DNA of 6,373 bases from Clostridiales bacterium (GTDB lineage Bacteria; Bacillota; Clostridia; Lachnospirales; WQUN01), in assembly GCA_031254075.1 (NCBI GenBank), contig JAIRVD010000037.1:1-6373 (forward strand), given 5' to 3'. The notes below the pieces were generated by a model that saw only the letters and a program-made list of their open reading frames with translations, searched no databases and was not told the origin of the DNA. A program made the translations under genes and the position numbers. Each line of letters starts with the position of its first letter. Position 1 is the first letter of the stretch. Of this stretch, positions 1 through 5,388 are shown piece after piece.

Positions 1-49
1 CGTTTGTAATCGGATATATTCCATAACTCCGTTTCACCGGCTCTTTTCT

Positions 50-880
50 TTAAGCCCCGCTCAAAACCTGCCTGCCTGCTTCTTCCGGCGAAAGCCCTTT
101 CTTTATTAATTCCAATAACCTTTGAACACCTGCTTCCATGCCTGCTTCCATGCCTTCTTCCATGCCTTCTTCCCAAGCTTCTTCTCTTAGCTGGGTATCG
201 TAGTCTAAGATATCGCTGTACATGATTATCGTGTCCTCCTTCTCGATAAAGCCTTTGAGATAACCCGCTTTTATGCAGTCTTCCCTTGTTTTCATAAATG
301 CATTATCCCTGCTTATTCCCTGCGCTGTATACTCGTCGAATTTCTTATAAAAATAACTGTATCCCGCCAATGCGTTGGTTGTTTCGGTTTCTTCGAGTTT
401 GTCGAAGCTTATTTCTATTATAGCAACCTTTACCGAAATGTCTATATTCGGGTGTTTTATGACGAATGATGATTCCGTTTCCTTCAATTTTCTTTTCCCG
501 TTATAGGCAACGTAAAACTCAGGCATCGGCAATTCGGGTATCGCCGCGCCTGTATGAATTTTTATGTTTTTACGCTTTATCCATAACTGAATAATTTCAA
601 AATAATACAGTAGCATCTTAAACGCTATATTTGCGGAAATCGTTGACTGGTGCTCTACTAAAATTATCAGCCGGTTGTCTTTCGTTATAAATGAAACATC
701 ATTGCGTCTTTTTCTGACTGCGTATTCGGTGTTTAAATCGAACGGAATTAAATCTTCCGCGCTTAAATCAAGATTTCCGTTTCTGCACCGTTTAAGCAAA
801 TCCAAAAAGTTTTCAACGTTTATAAATATCCCGCGAAACATCGTGTCTTTTGGTTGGTTTGTTAAATTTTCCCTTGTCAT
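50..880 (-). CDS. Rpn-family (YhgA-like) PD-(D/E)XK nuclease
   Basis: A 276-residue protein of the Rpn/YhgA-like, 'PD-(D/E)XK family transposase' group; E. coli members are DNA endonucleases that promote RecA-independent recombination. What is seen: an early FRGIF segment (residues 15-19, the usual F-K-x-L-F position), then a nuclease core with D61 in RRNDVSF and E76-H-Q78 in ILVEHQST, the D...ExQ variant of the catalytic triad typical of this family, followed by a hydrophobic helix (about 83-100). Residues 234-250 are a Glu/Gly/Met/Ala repeat encoded by 12-bp tandem units, followed by a helical tail with LSPEEAGRQ. ATG at 880 is preceded by a G-rich AAGGCGGGGG stretch that can serve as the ribosome site. 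A later Met14 lies too close to the conserved core and has no such site. It follows the hybrid kinase gene by 49 bp on the same strand, separated by a hairpin. No terminal repeats or partner transposase are seen, so it is probably a stand-alone gene not functionally tied to the signalling genes. Confidence 0.85.
   Translation of the reverse strand: MTRENLTNQPKDTMFRGIFINVENFLDLLKRCRNGNLDLSAEDLIPFDLNTEYAVRKRRNDVSFITKDNRLIILVEHQSTISANIAFKMLLYYFEIIQLWIKRKNIKIHTGAAIPELPMPEFYVAYNGKRKLKETESSFVIKHPNIDISVKVAIIEISFDKLEETETTNALAGYSYFYKKFDEYTAQGISRDNAFMKTREDCIKAGYLKGFIEKEDTIIMYSDILDYDTQLREEAWEEGMEEGMEAGMEAGVQRLLELIKKGLSPEEAGRQVLSGA
129..176 (-). repeat. Four 12-bp tandem repeats inside the Rpn gene
   Basis: Four direct head-to-tail 12-bp units. 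On the plus strand units 1 and 2 read CCTGCTTCCATG, unit 3 CCTTCTTCCATG and unit 4 CCTTCTTCCCAA; a looser fifth copy may follow at 177-188. Read on the coding strand each unit adds four residues of the type (M/W)-E-(E/A)-G, so gain or loss of a unit keeps the frame. Acidic EG-rich repeats before the C-terminal tail are common in Rpn/YhgA-like proteins. Confidence 0.9.
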
Positions 881-898
881 TTCCCCCGCCTTTGTTTT

Positions 899-928
899 GG
901 GACTGAAACGTTATTTCGTTACAGCCCC
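899..928. repeat. Imperfect inverted repeat between kinase and Rpn genes
   Basis: Arms 899-910 and 917-928 pair at 10 of 12 positions (GGG, CTG and AACG blocks separated by two single mismatches) around a six-base loop TTATTT. It begins one base past the stop codon of the hybrid kinase gene, the position of a terminator, and ends 18 bp before the Rpn start codon. On the minus strand the 3' flank is AAAACAAAGG, without a U tract, so a classic intrinsic terminator for the kinase transcript is not supported. On the plus strand the flank is TTTATTCT, but no plus-strand gene leads into it. It may protect the 3' end of the kinase message or partly reduce read-through. Confidence 0.5.
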
Positions 929-929
929 T

Positions 930-3329
930 TTATTCTGTCAAAATTTTTTCCTGAGGAATGTATTTCAATAAAATTTTGTGCAATGTGTTTATAATCAGCG
1001 GTTTTGAAAGGAAGTCATTCATGCCGGCTTCTACGAACATCTCGCGCGCGCCGATTATGGCGTTGGCTGAGAGAGCGATTATGATGACGTCGGAGAGGCG
1101 ACCGCCGATTGCGCGGATTTGTTTTGTGGCTTCGACGCCGTCGATTTCGGGCATCATGTGGTCCATGAAAATCATGTCGTAGTTGACGAGGGATGCTTTT
1201 TCGATGGCTTCTTGACCGCCGCCTGCGGTATCGACGGCGATGCGGTATTGTTTCAGCATTCCTTCGGCGACGATAAGGTTTGCGGGATGGTCGTCAACGA
1301 GCAAAACGCGCACATCTTTTACCTTAAACGCGCCGAGCTTTATTTCATTTTCGCCTTCTTCTGCGGTGAGAGCGACATTGCCCTCAAGAATTCTGGTGAC
1401 ATTGAAAATAAGCAGCGGTCTGTTAATAAAATTAATCGGATAATACGGGCTACCCATGTCATTTACATTTTTGATGAGGGTGCATTGCGGACGGTTTCTT
1501 CGGGTGGGATTCACCACGTCGAGCGTCAGCGCGAATTTTTCAACAATCATTTCGGCGGTGATATCGAAGAAAACATGTGAATATTTCTCGTTTTTGACAT
1601 GTTTTTTGAAATCGGGTTCATTGTTAACGATTTTGCATTTTACATTTAGGTCAGCGAACATTGCCCTGCTCGCGTCGGCATAGTATCCGCGCGGTTCGTA
1701 CAGCAGAACATTGTATTTTTCCGGCTCGTCAAGCGGCGCAATGCTGCCATCGTGAATGTGTTCGCAAATAATATAGAACGAAACGTTCGTACCTTTTCCG
1801 TAAGTGCTTTCGATATTGATTCTGCCACCCATCAGCTCGATGAATTTCCGCGTTATCGAAAGCCCCAGCCCTGTGCCGGTGATATTGCGGTTTTTTTGAA
1901 TATCAAGCTGCTGGTATTCTCCGAACAGATTATTCAAATCCTCGCGTTTTATGCCGATTCCGGTGTCCTTGACATAAAAATTCATTTTCAATTTTCCGAT
2001 GTCGATGATTTCAGCGGAAACGCCGACGGAAATATTTCCGCTTCTTGTAAATTTCAGTGAATTGCTTAACAGATTCAGCAAAACCTGCTTTATCCGCAGA
2101 ACATCTCCCGTAATCATCGCCGGAACATTTTTGGAAATATTTGTTGTAAGCGCGATATCGGGCGGAATTTTTATACTAATCATATTAATGGTGTCATTAA
2201 TAAGCGACGCAAGGTCGAACGGCTCATAGAAAATTTCCATTTTTTGCGAGTCGATTTTTGACATATCCAAAATATCGTTGATGATATTAAGCAACGAACG
2301 CGACGCGCTCTTTATCGAAATCGCGTGCGTAAGCTGCTCCGCGTCAAGCGGCTTTAACATTATCAATTCCATCATGCCCATAATCGAATTCATCGGCGTT
2401 CTGATTTCGTGGCTCATATGCGCTAAAAAATCGCCCTTTGCCTTTGTCGCGATTTCGGCTTCGATTTTCGCTTCCATGATTGGCGAGATATCCGAAATTT
2501 CAAACATCCGTGACATATCCTTTTTCGATTCGGAAAGCGGCGAGGAACGCACCATCAGCCAATATCGCTTGCCTTTTAATTCGATTTCGCAATTTTTCTG
2601 CACGGTCGTGCCGCTTTCCAAAATTTCCTGAAACAACATTTTCAGTTCGAAGGTTTCGCATAAATCCAGCAACGCGATATCATGCGCGAACGACATATCG
2701 TCAATTCCGAAAAGCTCAAGCATCACATTCGAAATATATTTAACGCGTCCGCGCTCGTTGATAACAATCGTTCCGCTGGGCGTCATTGATAAGTAAGTGT
2801 TAAACATTTGCCCTGTGAGTTCGTTTTGGTGGCGACGGTCAATTGAAAAAAGACATATTATATACATGCACGCGTTCATAATAACGTACGCAATAAACGA
2901 AACCGAATTCCAACTCATTTCGGAATGCTCGCCAAGAACCGGAAACCCGAAAACATAAATTATAACAGCCGCCGAAAAAGTAGTAATCGAAAAAAATATT
3001 AAAAAAGCACCCCTGTTTAAATATGACAAACACAAAAACGAGCAGCCTAATAAAACCCAAAAGAAAATTCTGTCGCCGCCGACAATAACAGAATAAAATA
3101 TTTGATTCGCCATTAACAAAGTCGGGAGAACCCACGCGGTAAGATTACGCTCGAGTTTTCCCTTGACGTTAAGACGCGTAAGAATTATAACCGCCGACAA
3201 CGAAACAAGCCCGACAACTAAACGCCAAATCCAATCCTGTCCTGCGGCGATTTCGTAAACAACGGTCAAAACGATGTACGACGAAACAAGAAAAATACTC
3301 AGCTGTTCGGAATGACTGTATCCGTTCAT
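930..3329 (-). CDS. Membrane hybrid histidine kinase with two receivers (one degenerate)
   Basis: A 799-residue inner-membrane sensor kinase. About six hydrophobic segments lie at residues 11-29, 33-51, 65-84, 88-104, 108-128 and 141-163, with no large extracellular domain, so it probably senses within or near the membrane. A PAS-like domain spans about 175-285. HisKA carries the H box HMSHEIRTP (phospho-acceptor H307). The ATPase domain has N-box N423 (NLLSNSLKFT), G1 DTGIGI (455-460) and G2 GTGLGL (485-490). Residues about 538-650 look like a receiver fold without the acidic pair and with R637 in place of the usual Lys. The last receiver (about 672-795) is intact: D679/D680, phospho-acceptor D723 in FMDHMMPEIDG, S754 and K776. 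There is no HPt domain, so phosphate must leave through another protein; an HPt protein is encoded two genes upstream. ATG at 3329 overlaps the TGA of the lipid-kinase-like gene (ATGA) and has a G-rich ribosome site at 3339-3344, indicating translational coupling. Its ligand is unknown. Confidence 0.93.
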   Translation of the reverse strand: MNGYSHSEQLSIFLVSSYIVLTVVYEIAAGQDWIWRLVVGLVSLSAVIILTRLNVKGKLERNLTAWVLPTLLMANQIFYSVIVGGDRIFFWVLLGCSFLCLSYLNRGAFLIFFSITTFSAAVIIYVFGFPVLGEHSEMSWNSVSFIAYVIMNACMYIICLFSIDRRHQNELTGQMFNTYLSMTPSGTIVINERGRVKYISNVMLELFGIDDMSFAHDIALLDLCETFELKMLFQEILESGTTVQKNCEIELKGKRYWLMVRSSPLSESKKDMSRMFEISDISPIMEAKIEAEIATKAKGDFLAHMSHEIRTPMNSIMGMMELIMLKPLDAEQLTHAISIKSASRSLLNIINDILDMSKIDSQKMEIFYEPFDLASLINDTINMISIKIPPDIALTTNISKNVPAMITGDVLRIKQVLLNLLSNSLKFTRSGNISVGVSAEIIDIGKLKMNFYVKDTGIGIKREDLNNLFGEYQQLDIQKNRNITGTGLGLSITRKFIELMGGRINIESTYGKGTNVSFYIICEHIHDGSIAPLDEPEKYNVLLYEPRGYYADASRAMFADLNVKCKIVNNEPDFKKHVKNEKYSHVFFDITAEMIVEKFALTLDVVNPTRRNRPQCTLIKNVNDMGSPYYPINFINRPLLIFNVTRILEGNVALTAEEGENEIKLGAFKVKDVRVLLVDDHPANLIVAEGMLKQYRIAVDTAGGGQEAIEKASLVNYDMIFMDHMMPEIDGVEATKQIRAIGGRLSDVIIIALSANAIIGAREMFVEAGMNDFLSKPLIINTLHKILLKYIPQEKILTE
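3326..3329 (-). promoter_or_regulatory. ATGA stop/start overlap coupling two genes
   Basis: On the minus strand the start codon of the hybrid kinase (3329-3327) and the TGA stop of the lipid-kinase-like gene (3328-3326) share bases in ATGA. Six consecutive G residues at 3344-3339, nine bases before the ATG, form a partial Shine-Dalgarno inside the upstream gene. This arrangement normally means ribosomes that terminate re-initiate directly, giving linked amounts of the two proteins. Confidence 0.85.
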
Positions 3330-4312
3330 CTGAACAGTCCCCCCTTCGGCTCAGCATACACTCGCGGAATGTTCGAAATATCAATTCCGCCGGGCAGCAC
3401 AAGGTCAACAGAATACGGAAGAATTTCAATATCCGCCGACTTCGCCAAAAACGGCTTATCGTCAAGAATCAATGACATCGTCTTATCTGAAGAAATCGAA
3501 ATTTTCGTGCCGGTATAATGCGTAACAATATCCGCCAATTTTTTATGATTGCCCGAAAGATACGCCCTCATCGAAAGCAAAAATTTCAAACGCGACATCC
3601 TTTTAACCAGGTACACGTCAAATACCCCGTCGTTCGGATGAGCGTCAACGGCGGGGTGCATTTTTTTTGCGTAGAACGGCGCATTCGCAACTAAAATCGA
3701 AATAAATTCGCCCTCAACTTCTTTGCCGTCCAAATTAATTTTATATTCCTGTCCGTAAACCTTGCTGCTAAATATCGTTTTAAACACAGCCAACAGAAAT
3801 GCGGTGTAATGGCGCACATACGGGCTTCTTTCGTGAAGAGCCAATCCCTCTCTGCCCACCACGCCCTCAAACCCGATTACAATATGCGAAACACCATATC
3901 TGTGCCCACAACAAAGAGAGTCAAGCGGCGTTGTTTCCGAAAGCACCTGACTCCTTATCGAATTAAATAAATGCGTTTTTTCGCCGAAATACCTCAGCAG
4001 CGAATTCTCTCCGCCCATCGGATACGCCGCAATTTGAATATTCGGCAACCGAATCGTACTGCCGATAACTTCCGCAAGAGTTCCGGAGCCGCCCATCACA
4101 TGAACACGAAGCATTTCCTTCGCACCGCTCGCGTGCTGCCGCACAACACAAACCGCGTCCATCTCCCATCTCGTAACATGGATGACATAACGCATATGCG
4201 GATAACCCTTGAAAAACTCATGTATTCCGGAAATAACCGTATTAACCCTGCCTCGAATTCTCTGAGATACAGGGTTAACGATAAATAAATGTTTAATATC
4301 TACCGCCTCCAC
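3326..4312 (-). CDS. Diacylglycerol/sphingosine-kinase-fold protein with altered active site
   Basis: A 328-residue protein matching the DagK/YegS/BmrU family, soluble or peripheral enzymes that phosphorylate membrane lipids such as diacylglycerol. Family marks: an N-terminal strand with IVNPVS (11-16), the glycine-rich GGSGTLAEV (74-82), PMGGENSLLRYFG (98-110), a C-terminal lobe with HPNDGVFDVYLVK (225-237), and LDDKPF (283-288) before the closing strands. The length is normal. Three signature positions differ from the usual family motifs: GGDGT is GGSGT (S76 for Asp), P-x-GTGND is PMGGENS (Ser for Asp), and the C-terminal DGE, whose Glu is a proposed catalytic residue, is DDK (K286). The protein may therefore be inactive, bind without catalysis, or use another substrate. 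The GTG at 4312 is the only standard start that keeps the NP motif; an in-frame TGA lies five codons upstream. No ribosome site precedes this GTG, whereas GGAGG lies just inside the frame, so the exact start is uncertain. It is translationally coupled to the hybrid kinase downstream. Confidence 0.85.
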   Translation of the reverse strand: MEAVDIKHLFIVNPVSQRIRGRVNTVISGIHEFFKGYPHMRYVIHVTRWEMDAVCVVRQHASGAKEMLRVHVMGGSGTLAEVIGSTIRLPNIQIAAYPMGGENSLLRYFGEKTHLFNSIRSQVLSETTPLDSLCCGHRYGVSHIVIGFEGVVGREGLALHERSPYVRHYTAFLLAVFKTIFSSKVYGQEYKINLDGKEVEGEFISILVANAPFYAKKMHPAVDAHPNDGVFDVYLVKRMSRLKFLLSMRAYLSGNHKKLADIVTHYTGTKISISSDKTMSLILDDKPFLAKSADIEILPYSVDLVLPGGIDISNIPRVYAEPKGGLFR

Positions 4313-4348
4313 TGTTTTGCGGTATCATGCAGAAAGTCGAGTTTACAA

Positions 4349-4388
4349 TCGCGGGGCGCGTGAAGCGGTCGCTTCACGCGCCCCGCGA
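4349..4388. repeat. Strong GC-rich hairpin between receiver and lipid-kinase-like genes
   Basis: Arms 4349-4367 and 4370-4388 are perfectly complementary over 19 bp; sterically the loop is likely the four bases GGTC (4367-4370), leaving an 18-bp stem. The core GCGGGGCGCGTGAAGC is far richer in GC than its surroundings. In the transcript it lies 16 bases after the TAG stop of the receiver gene and 36 bases before the GTG of the next gene. No U tract follows on either strand, so it is not a standard intrinsic terminator. Likely roles are an RNA-processing or stability element that gives the upstream genes more message than the downstream pair, a factor-assisted attenuator, or a copy of a dispersed REP-like palindrome. 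Confidence 0.85.
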
Positions 4389-4404
4389 CAGATATTGTCA
4401 ACGA

Positions 4405-5376
4405 CTATTCCATATACTTCTTAACTTTTGACAGAATCGTTTCGTTATACGCAGGCTTTACGATGAAGTCGCACGCTCCGAGGTTAATCGCCTTCATTAT
4501 GCGTTCGCGCGAGGAGTTTGCGGTCAGGAACATTATTGGTGTGTTGGCGTAGCCGCTTGTACCGCGAATGCGTGACGCTAGTGTGAATCCGTCCATTTCG
4601 GGCATGTCGATGTCGAGGATGAAGAGACCGATTTCTTGCTGACCGAGGATATCAAGTGCGATTTTTCCGCTTGGCGCGCCGAGTGTTTTGAAATGCATAC
4701 GCAACGCGGAGCTGATGGATGTAAGGATTTCGGGGCGGTCGTCAACAGCGAGAACGGCTTTGTTGCTCTTTTCCTTTGCAACGGCGTTAACGATGTCTTC
4801 GTACTCGCGCTTTAAAACAGAAGCGTGCTCGGATGCTTTAAGGTATTCTTTGCTGTTGATGAGTTCGGCGATACGTCCTACGTTGGTGCCTCGGTTTGCT
4901 ATTTCGGCAACGAAATCTACCGCGCGGTCATAATCCTGCGCGTCGATGTAATGCATTACGGCGGTTAAGTTGCGCGATGATTCTTCGGCTTTTTCCGCTG
5001 CGCCGACTTTCGCGTTTAAAATCGAAGGCGCGTTGCTTTGCGCTTTTTGCATTTCAATTGAAAGCAACATGAAATCCGCAATCGCCTGTTGAAGAATTTT
5101 TCCGGTGTAATTGTCCGCGCCACGGTCTGACGAACGCATCAGCGTAACGGTATACGCCTCGTGGCGTTTCGCGCTAATGGCTTGCAACATGTTTTGAATT
5201 GATGTCAGCGCACCGCAATACTCGGTTGTACTTCCGCTGTTGTAGCTGCGTTCAAGGCGTTCTGTTTCCGAATCAATTCTGTCGATGTATCTGTTTACGC
5301 TCAAATGGATTGCTTCAACGTCTACCTTGAACGGAAGGAACAATGAGTTAATCTTTTTTACATACTGGCTTGGCAT
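4405..5376 (-). CDS. Response regulator with helical N-terminal region and C-terminal receiver
   Basis: A 323-residue, probably cytoplasmic, phospho-acceptor protein. The receiver occupies about 206-323, with the acidic pair D212/D213 (VDDRPE), phospho-acceptor D255 in LFILDIDMPEMDG, switch T285 in FLTANS and K307 in DFIVKP, so all key residues are present. Residues 1-205 contain no recognised domain and look almost entirely alpha-helical, with charged heptad-like stretches (about 20-45 and 100-200). This could be a dimerisation, scaffold or partner-binding module. The order is the reverse of most response regulators, and no DNA-binding or enzyme output domain follows. ATG at 5376 is fixed by a perfect AGGAGG six bases upstream. 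The stop of the GAF–HPt gene lies 10 bp upstream, so the two are co-transcribed. The HPt domain is the likely direct phosphate donor (inference). Codons ending in C are frequent, unlike the neighbouring GAF–HPt and lipid-kinase-like genes. Confidence 0.92.
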   Translation of the reverse strand: MPSQYVKKINSLFLPFKVDVEAIHLSVNRYIDRIDSETERLERSYNSGSTTEYCGALTSIQNMLQAISAKRHEAYTVTLMRSSDRGADNYTGKILQQAIADFMLLSIEMQKAQSNAPSILNAKVGAAEKAEESSRNLTAVMHYIDAQDYDRAVDFVAEIANRGTNVGRIAELINSKEYLKASEHASVLKREYEDIVNAVAKEKSNKAVLAVDDRPEILTSISSALRMHFKTLGAPSGKIALDILGQQEIGLFILDIDMPEMDGFTLASRIRGTSGYANTPIMFLTANSSRERIMKAINLGACDFIVKPAYNETILSKVKKYME

Positions 5377-5382
5377 GAAAAT

Positions 5383-5388
5383 CCTCCT
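5383..5388 (-). promoter_or_regulatory. Consensus ribosome binding site of the receiver gene
   Basis: AGGAGG on the minus strand, six bases before the ATG at 5376. It overlaps the TAG stop codon (5387-5389) of the upstream GAF–HPt gene, so a ribosome ending there sits on the initiation site of the next gene. It is the clearest Shine-Dalgarno in the window and suggests the receiver is made in higher amount than the proteins with weak sites. Confidence 0.9.

Noticed and set aside
1..49. Terminator after the Rpn gene
   Set aside because: Only a 3-bp CCG/CGG stem is possible and no T tract follows on the coding strand; nothing else is seen there.
50..880. The Rpn gene as part of an insertion sequence
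   Set aside because: No flanking terminal inverted repeats or target duplications are visible, and Rpn-family proteins are usually stand-alone genes.
675..971. A plus-strand frame spanning the Rpn/kinase gap
   Set aside because: No ribosome site or domain; most of it is antisense to the Rpn gene.
1119..1580. A 153-codon plus-strand open frame opposite the hybrid kinase
   Set aside because: It mirrors the receiver-coding region, has no domain or ribosome site, and several other short plus-strand frames overlap it in the same way.
4313..4350. Possible promoter for the lipid-kinase-like gene (TTGTAA and a TGCATGATAC stretch on the minus strand)
   Set aside because: The spacing and -10 match are poor, so an internal promoter cannot be supported.
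4349..4388. Classic Rho-independent terminator
   Set aside because: The stem is strong enough, but neither strand has the required U-rich tail.
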